The translations under genes were made by a program, and so were the position numbers. A stretch of DNA of 37,327 bases from Clostridium sp. UBA3947 (GTDB lineage: Bacteria; Bacillota; Clostridia; Clostridiales; Clostridiaceae): assembly GCA_002385545.1 (NCBI GenBank), contig DGDR01000188.1, positions 1 through 37,327 of the forward strand. Reading direction: 5' to 3'. Below the pieces are notes generated by a model that ran no database searches, had not been told where the DNA came from, and saw nothing but the letters and a program-made list of their open reading frames with translations. Of the stretch, positions 25,464 through 32,084 are shown piece after piece (position 1 is the first letter of the stretch; the number at the start of each line of letters is the position of its first letter).

Positions 25464-25602
25464 AAGAACTTATATTAGAAAAGTTAAAATATAACAATAG
25501 CAACAAAGAGTTTTTTTGACAATTATCAAAAGCCGCTAGCAAAGCTGTTAATCATGCCCTTTGATATTAATTGCGGTTATTCAGTTGAATAGGAGGAATT
25601 AT
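25464..25602. other. Intergenic stretch, no recognised gene
   Basis: Between the DUF2200 gene and the short reading frames there is a T-run at 25510-25517 and a less A+T-rich patch at 25530-25580 that may be a decayed gene. I see no intact feature. Confidence 0.35.
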
Positions 25603-25632
25603 ATGAGGAAACACTTATTTATAAGAGCTTAA
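25603..25632 (+). CDS. Nine-residue open frame with strong ribosome binding site
   Basis: ATG at 25603 follows a perfect AGGAGG (25591-25596) at ideal distance and encodes MRKHLFIRA before TAA. Its stop is 21 bases before the next start. It may be a leader peptide that couples translation of the next gene, or the cut-off start of a lost gene. No pairing regions that would make a classical attenuator are evident. Confidence 0.35.
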   Translation: MRKHLFIRA

Positions 25633-25653
25633 TAATAAGGGAGGTTGCCTCAT

Positions 25654-25818
25654 ATGAAGGAAAGCAGAAAATTGAAAAAAGGTGAACATGAGAAAGCAAT
25701 GGAAAAGGCAAAAGAAATGCTAGATAAGGGTATTGGAATGGGGAAAATCATGGAGGAAACGAATCTCACAGAAAAAGATGTACTTAAGGCAAAAGATAAG
25801 TGGGTTGATCTATCTTAG
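25654..25818 (+). CDS. Small basic helical protein, 54 residues
   Basis: A short frame with ATG at 25654 behind GGGAGG (25639-25644), nine bases away, encodes 54 residues rich in Lys, Glu and Met, ending DVLKAKDKWVDLS. KAKEMLDKGIGMGKIMEETN resembles the repeated C-terminal tails of Rpn/PD-(D/E)XK-type proteins (pattern LL..G.....I...TGL....I). It could be a detached tail of such a gene or a true small protein. Its own ribosome binding site and terminator favour expression. No function is known. Confidence 0.6.
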   Translation: MKESRKLKKGEHEKAMEKAKEMLDKGIGMGKIMEETNLTEKDVLKAKDKWVDLS

Positions 25819-25831
25819 AATATTTTTTAGG

Positions 25832-25875
25832 AAGGGTCTACAGGTTTTATAACTAAATCTGTAGGCCTTTACTTT
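25832..25875 (+). terminator. Rho-independent terminator after the 54-residue gene
   Basis: GGTCTACAG at 25835-25843 pairs with CTGTAGGCC at 25860-25868 (one G-U), with Ts on the right side. It lies 15 bases beyond the stop. Confidence 0.8.
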
Positions 25876-25978
25876 TATTTAAAGTCTAAAGGCTTTAGAA
25901 TCATAGTAAATTAGATTTTATCCGGATTGCAGAAATGTAATTCGGTTTTATTTTTAAAAGAAATTAGTATAATATTAA

Positions 25979-26014
25979 TTGGTATAGAGTGGGATATTTT
26001 GATATAATATCAAA
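25979..26014 (+). promoter_or_regulatory. Possible promoter and palindrome ahead of the T7SS cargo cluster
   Basis: The 25819-26119 spacer is very A+T-rich. TTTGATAT-A-ATATCAAA at 25998-26014 is a perfect 17-base palindrome that covers a TATAAT at 26003-26008, with a weak -35 TTGGTA at 25979-25984 (18-base spacing). Another TATAAT lies at 25968-25973. Which is used is unclear; a regulator at the palindrome would cover the -10 box. Confidence 0.4.
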
Positions 26015-26119
26015 TTTTACATTACACATTAGCAATTATATGGTAAAATAGTAGTAATATAGAAAATATCAACATTTAATTATTCCTTTCATACTTTATT
26101 ATCTGGAGGATTGATATAA

Positions 26120-26416
26120 ATGGCTAAAAGTTTTTCTGTTGATTTGATTAAGCTGGAATCCAATATCAAATTGATAGATGAGAAAATCGTAAATTATGAA
26201 AATAAGTATCAGCAGCTGTTGCAAGAAATCAGGAATCTTGAAACAGCCTGGCAAGGTGTAGACAGTTCAAATTTTTTTACTCAAATTAATGAGTTTACAG
26301 GAAACATGATTAAGGTATTAGATTTTATGAAACAGTATTCTATGCATTTAAAGTTTGCAATGAATACCTATAGGGAAGCACAGGAGGAAATTGAAGCCTT
26401 GGCTAAGGCCTTGTAA
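26120..26416 (+). CDS. WXG100-family protein (T7SS small partner 1)
   Basis: This 98-residue two-helix protein has the hallmark turn W44-Q45-G46 (ETAWQGVDSSNFF), with leading and trailing amphipathic helices of about 35-40 residues and no signal peptide, matching the WXG100 (EsxA/EsxB) family. Such proteins are exported by type VII systems, or bind and target larger effectors for export. ATG at 26120 follows GGAGG ten bases away. It is the first of four closely spaced genes that look like an effector cluster. No EssC-type ATPase lies in the window, so the machinery must be elsewhere. Confidence 0.85.
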   Translation: MAKSFSVDLIKLESNIKLIDEKIVNYENKYQQLLQEIRNLETAWQGVDSSNFFTQINEFTGNMIKVLDFMKQYSMHLKFAMNTYREAQEEIEALAKAL

Positions 26417-26454
26417 TAAGTGAAGTCAATAACTTGTTGGGGAGTGAGTATGCT

Positions 26455-26733
26455 TTGAATAATATGTACAATAATAGCTTTCAAGCTAGTGCTATTAAAA
26501 AATATTTAGCATCTTTAAATGTTATGGCGGAAAGTATGAGAACTTACAGAGATAATTTAAATAGCCATTGGCAAGCTCCAGAGATAGCAGACATTAATAG
26601 GGCAATTGGTGAAATACTTAGGAGTATTACAAATTTGAATAATATTATGCAATCTTTAGCTTCAGAAATAGATGAGCTAAACCAAATTCCTAGTCTAATA
26701 GGCGAGAGAGGAGAATTTAAAGGACCAGCTTAA
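26455..26733 (+). CDS. WXG100-like helical protein (T7SS small partner 2)
   Basis: This short all-helical protein of 92 residues has a central W39 in HWQAPE, where the usual W-x-G is altered to W-Q-A. It has the size and two-helix layout of WXG100 or Lap-type partners of LXG effectors. The frame opens at TTG 26434, but GGGGAG at 26439-26444 suits TTG at 26455 better; ATG at 26464 is also possible. It lies 38 bases after partner 1 and 49 bases before the large protein. The expected job is to form a helical bundle with that protein's N-terminus for T7SS targeting. Confidence 0.7.
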   Translation: MNNMYNNSFQASAIKKYLASLNVMAESMRTYRDNLNSHWQAPEIADINRAIGEILRSITNLNNIMQSLASEIDELNQIPSLIGERGEFKGPA

Positions 26734-26782
26734 TAAAAGTGGCAGCATTGTCTGTAATATCTTTGTGGATGGGGTGCTATTT

Positions 26783-28066
26783 TTGTCAGCTATTAAAGTT
26801 AATTTAGACGGAGTAAGAATGCTAAATAATGTTTTACAAAAGCAAAGATATAACATATCAGCTATAGTTGATGGATTATCCATGGTTAAAAGAAGCATGA
26901 ATGGAGAAGCTAGAGCTTATGGCTCCATAAATTATAAATTAAATAATGCCTATAGTTTATCGGTGTCGTTAGAGGATAAACTAGAGGCTCTTCATGCTTT
27001 TATAAATACAGCTCTGAGCAAATATGATGAGGCAGAGGGAGCTATATTAGCAAAAGCCCTAATATTATCAGAAGGTAATTTGGGACAAATAAATTCAAAT
27101 GTAGGCGCTGCAGTAGGAGAGGAAGATTATGATTTAGGTGACTACATTGATAAAAATATACAAGACTTTTTAGATTGGAAATATAAAGATGGCGTAGATG
27201 TATTGCTAAATATTTTAACAGAAATTGATCCTAGGAAATACTTAATTGCAGGAAAAGGCTTACGATTTAAGGCTATTAAGCAAGATGGCAAGATTATTAT
27301 GAAGATTGTTGGTCCTAAAATAAGTAGCAATATAGAATATCAAAGATATTTAGAATTACTAAAAGAGCATTTAGGTGGGACAAACAAATGGAGAAATAAA
27401 ACGAAAATTACGGAGTTAGTTAATGAAGGTTTAGTTGTATATGATAAAAAGATGACTAGAAGTAATAAATACGTAAAAAAGAATGCAAACATGTTTAAGT
27501 ATTGTGAATACGATGAATTGTCTAATTACATTGATAGCTTATCAAAAAGCAAATGGGCCAATGCATGGGATGTTGGAAAGACTACTTTTCAGGATAGCAT
27601 GAAGGTATTTGATGATTTTAGAGGATGGAAAGGTGCTACAACTGCAACAAAAGTAACTAAGGCTGCAGGAATAGTAGGAACTGGACTAACTGTTGTTTCT
27701 AATGTTTATGACAATTTGTATGTGGATGGAGAGTGGCAGGTTAATGCAGGAACAGTGAAGGAGTTTGTGGTAGATACTACTGTCGATGTAGCAGCAGGGG
27801 CTGGAGCTGCGGCATTAGGTGCGGCTCTTGGTTCTTTTATTGCACCCCCTTTAGGCACTGCTGTAGGTGCTGGATTGGGTATAGGGATTAATTGGGTGAT
27901 TAATCAAGATTTTAATTTTTTAGGGGGCAAAAGTGCTGTTGAGTGGGCAAAAGATGGAGCTAATGCATTAGTTGATGGCATTGGAGACGCAGGAGAATTT
28001 GTGAAGGACAAAATTTCTGAGGCGGCTAACAATATATCAGATTTTGTTGATGATTTATTCTGGTAA
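26783..28066 (+). CDS. Putative T7SS effector with glycine-zipper tail
   Basis: This is a 427-residue protein without a signal peptide. Residues 1-100 are a long helical hairpin region (KVNLDGVRMLNNVLQKQRY, then YKLNNAYSLSVSLEDKLEAL) like the targeting domains of LXG/WXG proteins. The middle, about 110-300, I do not recognise. Residues about 330-375 are small and hydrophobic with Gly and Ala at regular steps (VAAGAGAAALGAALGSF, then GTAVGAGLGIGINWV), a glycine-zipper pair able to insert into membranes. The tail is amphipathic. This pattern fits a pore-forming or membrane-disrupting effector such as streptococcal TelE. GTG at 26765 overlaps the GGATGGGG binding site, so TTG at 26783 is preferred. 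The next gene encodes a membrane protein, the probable immunity factor. Function is inferred from layout only. Confidence 0.7.
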   Translation: MSAIKVNLDGVRMLNNVLQKQRYNISAIVDGLSMVKRSMNGEARAYGSINYKLNNAYSLSVSLEDKLEALHAFINTALSKYDEAEGAILAKALILSEGNLGQINSNVGAAVGEEDYDLGDYIDKNIQDFLDWKYKDGVDVLLNILTEIDPRKYLIAGKGLRFKAIKQDGKIIMKIVGPKISSNIEYQRYLELLKEHLGGTNKWRNKTKITELVNEGLVVYDKKMTRSNKYVKKNANMFKYCEYDELSNYIDSLSKSKWANAWDVGKTTFQDSMKVFDDFRGWKGATTATKVTKAAGIVGTGLTVVSNVYDNLYVDGEWQVNAGTVKEFVVDTTVDVAAGAGAAALGAALGSFIAPPLGTAVGAGLGIGINWVINQDFNFLGGKSAVEWAKDGANALVDGIGDAGEFVKDKISEAANNISDFVDDLFW

Positions 28067-28076
28067 GGAGGATACT

Positions 28077-29072
28077 ATGCTGAAAAACTGTAAAGAAGAA
28101 GATTTCTATGAATTGAAGTGTGTTGCAGAAGATAGAATGCGCCCTGATGCTATACCAGTATTTTTATGGGCTGCAGCAATAATAAGCTTATTACCATCTA
28201 TTTTCTTAATGGTAATAGCTATAAAAACCAATAGTGCTTTATGGTGGTGTCTGGCAGTATTAAATATACTTTTTTTTACAGTGCAATTAGTAAACGCATG
28301 TTTTTTTACTAGTATAAAAAGATGCTTTAAATTTCAGAAGTATGGAGCAATTGCCACCTGTATTTCAGCCTTTGTTGTATCAATAGATTTCTATTTTATA
28401 TTTTATTGTTTTGCTGTGTTTGAAGCTAAAGATAAATTTCTGACAATTGCAGGACTTTTTTTAATGCTAGGCGGATTTGTATTTTTAATAGCATCAACAA
28501 TCAGAGCAATAAAAAGAGTAGAACAAGGAGCTCTCAGGAAGGGCGGAAAACTATTATATGATTTTCAACAACGGGAAGGAAAAGTAAATGTTCCTCTAAT
28601 ATATGCATTAACGGTTTTAGGAGGGGCATTGGCAAGAGTTTTAACTAATAATGGTGGAAATAAAATATTTTCAACTATTTTCTTAATGACTATGAGTGCC
28701 TTTATCCAATATGGTATGGCATTGGCTCTCCCGGAGTTTTTTTTAATGATTTATTGCAAATTTAGGTTTGATAGCTTTATTGTTGAAATGCCCCCAGATG
28801 TTATTGAAGAACTAAAGAAGCCTAAAAAAGGCTTTAAAGATTTAAAGAAGGCATTAAAAATAACTACAATAATAACATTAATTATTATGCCATTATCTTT
28901 TATAGGCGAAGAACTTTCAGACATTAAAGAACTTGTAAGAATAATGTTTTATTTTTATATAGGTGTATTGATTATAGTTTATTTACTAATAAAAATAAAG
29001 AACAAGATATCTAAATTTATAAAGAAGTTTCTAAAAGATAATAAGTCTCAAAAGCGTAGATATAAAAGATAG
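28077..29072 (+). CDS. Polytopic membrane protein, candidate immunity protein
   Basis: This 331-residue protein has about eight hydrophobic segments (first at residues 25-49, FLWAAAIISLLPSIFLMVIA) and a very basic C-terminal tail (FLKDNKSQKRRYKR). I do not recognise a family. It starts ten bases after the effector stop, with AAGGAGG at 28065-28071 just ahead of ATG 28077. An upstream frame from 28044 would overlap the effector gene and lacks a binding site. In LXG systems the gene after the toxin usually encodes immunity, and toxins that act on membranes have membrane-embedded antidotes, so immunity is the best guess. A role in export or as a second pore component is possible. Confidence 0.6.
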   Translation: MLKNCKEEDFYELKCVAEDRMRPDAIPVFLWAAAIISLLPSIFLMVIAIKTNSALWWCLAVLNILFFTVQLVNACFFTSIKRCFKFQKYGAIATCISAFVVSIDFYFIFYCFAVFEAKDKFLTIAGLFLMLGGFVFLIASTIRAIKRVEQGALRKGGKLLYDFQQREGKVNVPLIYALTVLGGALARVLTNNGGNKIFSTIFLMTMSAFIQYGMALALPEFFLMIYCKFRFDSFIVEMPPDVIEELKKPKKGFKDLKKALKITTIITLIIMPLSFIGEELSDIKELVRIMFYFYIGVLIIVYLLIKIKNKISKFIKKFLKDNKSQKRRYKR

Positions 29073-29097
29073 CCCTATATGTCCCTAGAAGGAGCCG

Positions 29098-29166
29098 ATG
29101 CAAAGAAATTACAAAATTGATATACCTTATTTTGAAAATCTACATAAGATAAATAAATATTGGTAA
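29098..29166 (+). CDS. Short 22-residue open frame
   Basis: ATG at 29098 lies five bases after AAGGAG (29089-29094, allowing one overlap) and gives 22 residues ending in KINKYW. It sits in the 138-base spacer between the membrane protein and the DUF5085-like pair. It may be a small peptide or the leftover start of a lost immunity-type gene. Evidence is only the ribosome binding site. Confidence 0.3.
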   Translation: MQRNYKIDIPYFENLHKINKYW

Positions 29167-29210
29167 GGTTATTTATTAATAAGCAGAAAAGTTGTTAGGA
29201 GGAGAAAAAA

Positions 29211-29663
29211 TTGAAAATTAGACGATGTCCACTATTATTTAATAGAGTGATTAGTAGAAGGCTTATTGGTGATATGAAAGAATGGTATACGGGGGCAAGA
29301 GAACTTAGAAATATGGTTATAAAAAATGGGCTATATGGGACAGGCCCTGTTTTCTATCAAGTATCTGCTTGTGAGGAAGAAGGAAAGATGAAATTCAATA
29401 TTTATTTGCCGGTAAACGTAGCTGTTAAATTTAAAGATAATGATATCTATTCATATAATGAAAAAATGTATTTTGAGGATGGATTGCTGCTTAGACACGC
29501 AGATTTGGATGAAGAACTAGAATTGTCCTATACGCTATTGCGTGCTTGTGCAGAAGATCAAGGGTTAAAATTAAAGGAGCCTTTTTACAATATATATTTA
29601 GAGGTTTATGGGGACGGAATAATCGATATTTATGCTCCTATTGTTAAAGAGGTGGAAGAATGA
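29211..29663 (+). CDS. DUF5085-like protein (first of tandem pair)
   Basis: This 150-residue soluble protein resembles DUF5085, as far as I recall a family seen near T7SS LXG loci. GTGPVFYQVS and MKFNIYLPVNV suggest a GyrI-like alpha/beta barrel half, with an early variable helix and a late EPFYNIYLEVYGD strand. The biochemical role is unknown. The start is TTG at 29211 behind AGGAGGAG seven bases ahead. It overlaps the next gene as ATGA. The two products share size and motif order (GP.FY..., then [YF].PV), so they arose by duplication and may form a heterodimer. Confidence 0.65.
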   Translation: MKIRRCPLLFNRVISRRLIGDMKEWYTGARELRNMVIKNGLYGTGPVFYQVSACEEEGKMKFNIYLPVNVAVKFKDNDIYSYNEKMYFEDGLLLRHADLDEELELSYTLLRACAEDQGLKLKEPFYNIYLEVYGDGIIDIYAPIVKEVEE

Positions 29664-30103
29664 TAAATAATCAGGATTCAATTAGATACAGAAATGTGCT
29701 GTCTAGAAAATATCGCTTCCATTATAGTGATATGAATAAGGCTATAGAAGATTTTATGGAAAAGCTTTCGGAGTTAAAGGCAACTGGTAAGGGTCCCTTT
29801 TTTTATTCTCTAAACAATGTGCCAATGGATGAAATTATGAATGTAGAGTTTTTTATGCCTGTGAGGGAAGATTATGTAGACACAAAGGATATTATGGAAT
29901 TTCATAGCTACTTTAGTATAGAAAATATGATTTCCCATAGCATTTATGACAAGGTTGAACAAAATACGGAGCTTGTCTACAGACTTTTACTAGATTATAT
30001 AGAGGAAAATGAGTTGCAGCAGGTGACTCCTATATTTCATGTAATGTCTGGGGACAGGAGCTTTCCTTATATTTTTATAAAAATTGGTGTCAGTGAAAAA
30101 TAG
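29660..30103 (+). CDS. DUF5085-like protein (second of tandem pair)
   Basis: This 147-residue paralogue of the preceding protein has the same blocks: GKGPFFYSLNNVP, NVEFFMPVRED, a helix with ELVYRLLLDYIEEN, and TPIFHVMSG followed by a terminal strand. Pairwise identity looks low, so the duplication is old. ATG at 29660 overlaps the previous stop by four bases, which implies coupled, near-equal synthesis. Location directly behind the effector and candidate immunity genes suggests a chaperone or adaptor role in the same system; this is inference. Confidence 0.62.
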   Translation: MINNQDSIRYRNVLSRKYRFHYSDMNKAIEDFMEKLSELKATGKGPFFYSLNNVPMDEIMNVEFFMPVREDYVDTKDIMEFHSYFSIENMISHSIYDKVEQNTELVYRLLLDYIEENELQQVTPIFHVMSGDRSFPYIFIKIGVSEK

Positions 30104-30187
30104 AAGTTTCATTTAAAGGTATAATATTTAGTGATGTTATAATAAAATTATTACAAACACAAGAAAAGAAAGGAATGTACATAGCTT

Positions 30188-30733
30188 ATGAAGTTATTGC
30201 TTATTTCTGATATACATGGTTCCTTATTTTATGCTAATAAGGCTATAGAAAGCTTTCATAAAGAAAAGGCACAGTATATCATTATTTTAGGTGATTTGCT
30301 GTATCATGGTGCTAGAAATCCTCTTCCTAAGGATTATAATCCAAAAGAGGTAGCAAAGGTTCTTAATAAATATGCAGATAAGATTATAGCAGTAAGGGGC
30401 AATTGTGATAGTGAGGTTGACCAAATGGTCCTTAATTTTCCTATAATGGCGCAGTACTCTAACATCTTATATAATGGCAGGCGATTGTTCATGACTCATG
30501 GTCATATTTATAATATAGATACGATCCCGGCCTTAGGCAGGGGTGATGTTTTAATATATGGTCATACTCATGTGCCTATGGCTGAGAAAAGAGGGGATAT
30601 ATTTATAATAAATCCTGGTTCTGTGTCTATGCCTAAGGAGGATAGCACCAATAGCTATGGCATCCTAGAGGAGGATAGATTTAAGATTAAGGACTTTGAT
30701 GGTAAGTTGATTAAAGAAATAGCATTTGATTAA
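30188..30733 (+). CDS. yfcE: YfcE-family phosphodiesterase
   Basis: This 181-residue metallophosphoesterase hydrolyses phosphodiesters with two metal ions, usually manganese. All ligand motifs are visible: SDIHG (Asp8, His10), LGDLLYHG, RGNCD, MTHGH and YGHTHVP, then the family tail INPGSVSMPK. The length is normal for YfcE. No clear ribosome binding site sits at the standard distance; AAAGGA is about 10-15 bases upstream of the ATG. It is a single gene between the T7SS-type cluster and the maltodextrin operon, and likely a housekeeping gene with no link to either. Confidence 0.93.
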   Translation: MKLLLISDIHGSLFYANKAIESFHKEKAQYIIILGDLLYHGARNPLPKDYNPKEVAKVLNKYADKIIAVRGNCDSEVDQMVLNFPIMAQYSNILYNGRRLFMTHGHIYNIDTIPALGRGDVLIYGHTHVPMAEKRGDIFIINPGSVSMPKEDSTNSYGILEEDRFKIKDFDGKLIKEIAFD

Positions 30734-30909
30734 TTTATGAAAAGATCTTATAAAAAATATAGCTTTTTCGCAAAATATAATATAATTATGTTGACTTTTT
30801 CCTGTGTTATCTTGGCAAATGAATGGACTATACGGCTTGTTCGAGGGTGCAAATGGTAAAATGTAGAAATTTGGAAAAATAAAATATTAATAAAGTATTA
30901 ATAAAAGTA

Positions 30910-30938
30910 TTGTTTTTATTTTGTAATTGTGATATTAT
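30910..30938 (+). promoter_or_regulatory. Promoter of the maltodextrin operon
   Basis: TTGTTT at 30910-30915 and TATTAT at 30933-30938 are 17 bases apart, just ahead of the two palindromic operators. No competing promoter is evident between malR and malE, so this one may serve the whole operon. Confidence 0.6.
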
Positions 30939-30947
30939 TTAAATATC

Positions 30948-30982
30948 GGAAACGTTTCCTACTTTATCTTGGTAACGTTACC
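30948..30982 (+). promoter_or_regulatory. Two LacI-type palindromic operators ahead of malR
   Basis: GGAAACGTTTCC (30948-30959) and GGTAACGTTACC (30971-30982) are perfect 12-base palindromes with the central CG typical of LacI-family sites, 23 bases centre to centre, about two helical turns. They lie just after the -10 box, where a repressor would block the promoter. The first also nearly fits the CcpA cre pattern. Binding by the adjacent MalR-like protein is inferred. Confidence 0.82.
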
Positions 30983-31006
30983 TTTGCATAGAGGCTAGGT
31001 GAAGGG

Positions 31007-32056
31007 ATGAGCAACTATACTATAAAGGAAATAGCGAGGATTGCAGGTGTTGGCGTTGCAACAGTATCTAGAGTAATTAATAACGGTTATGGAGTTAGCC
31101 AAGAGACTAGGAACAAGGTTATGGAGGTAATTGAAAAGTGCAATTACATTCCTAACTCCAATGCGAAGAATTTAAAGCAAGTTACTTCTCAGATAATATG
31201 TATTATTGTAAAAGGTACCTATAATCCTTTTTTCTATGACATGGTTATTGAATTACAAAAGAGTGTGGAAGCTAAAGGTTACATTCCCTTAGTTACATAT
31301 ATCGATGAAGAGGAAAACGAGATAAGATATGCAAGTCAGCTAATAAAGGAAAAGAAAGCAGTGGGCATTATCTTTTTAGGTGGTAGTGCCGTAGATAGAG
31401 AAGATGAACTACATAAGTTAAATAGTCCGTGCGTATATGCAACTTCTAACGCTAGTGGCTGTAATGTTCCAGGAGTGAGCAGTGTATCCATTGACGACAG
31501 ATTAGAAGCTAAAGCTGCTGTTAGTTATCTTCTTGACTTAGGCCACAAGGACATCTTGATTGTTGGTGGAGCTATTTATCAGAAGGATTTGATTTATAGC
31601 AGATATAAAGGTGTGCTGGAGGCTTTTGAAGAGAGAGGTATGTTCTTTGATAAGGAAAATATGTATCTCGAATCAAAGTTTTCATGTGGATCTGCTTATG
31701 AAAATATGTCCAAGTTTTTTAAACGAATGAAATGGATTACAGCGGTATTTGCAATGTCGGATATTATGGCCATTGGAATAGCAAAGTGTGCCATAGACAA
31801 TGGGTTTAGAGTGCCAGAGGATATATCCATTATAGGTTTTGACGGTATTGAGCAGGCAATGTTCTATAATCCAACTATTACCACTGTTAAACAGCCTTCT
31901 GTAGATATAGCAAAAAAAAGTGTGGATCTATTAATTAAAAGCATTCGAAACAAGAAGTTTTCTCAACACTTGACTCTTCCAGCAAAGCTGGTAAAAGGTA
32001 ATTCTGTTAAATTAATTAGTCATCAAAATCTCTATTTAAATAGAGATATTAAATAA
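31007..32056 (+). CDS. malR: LacI-family transcriptional regulator (MalR-like)
   Basis: This 349-residue repressor has an N-terminal helix-turn-helix (YTIKEIARIAGVGVATVSRV) and hinge region (NAKNLKQ), then a periplasmic-binding-like sugar-sensing domain ending in GFDGIEQAMFYNPTITTVKQ. Its gene is first in the maltodextrin operon, and two palindromes precede it, so it most likely represses itself and malEFG-amylase until maltodextrin binds. The symbol is given by context; other maltose regulators of the LacI family look alike. Confidence 0.85.
   Translation: MSNYTIKEIARIAGVGVATVSRVINNGYGVSQETRNKVMEVIEKCNYIPNSNAKNLKQVTSQIICIIVKGTYNPFFYDMVIELQKSVEAKGYIPLVTYIDEEENEIRYASQLIKEKKAVGIIFLGGSAVDREDELHKLNSPCVYATSNASGCNVPGVSSVSIDDRLEAKAAVSYLLDLGHKDILIVGGAIYQKDLIYSRYKGVLEAFEERGMFFDKENMYLESKFSCGSAYENMSKFFKRMKWITAVFAMSDIMAIGIAKCAIDNGFRVPEDISIIGFDGIEQAMFYNPTITTVKQPSVDIAKKSVDLLIKSIRNKKFSQHLTLPAKLVKGNSVKLISHQNLYLNRDIK
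32028..32047 (+). repeat. Perfect 20-base palindrome at the end of malR
   Basis: ATCTCTATTTAAATAGAGAT is a perfect palindrome over the last codons of malR, ending nine bases before its stop. In RNA it could fold as a hairpin ahead of the malE start. There is no T-run after it, so it is not a standard terminator; it might shield the malE message from decay. Confidence 0.5.
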
Positions 32057-32084
32057 AAAAATGATGAAAAATGGAGGGAATATT

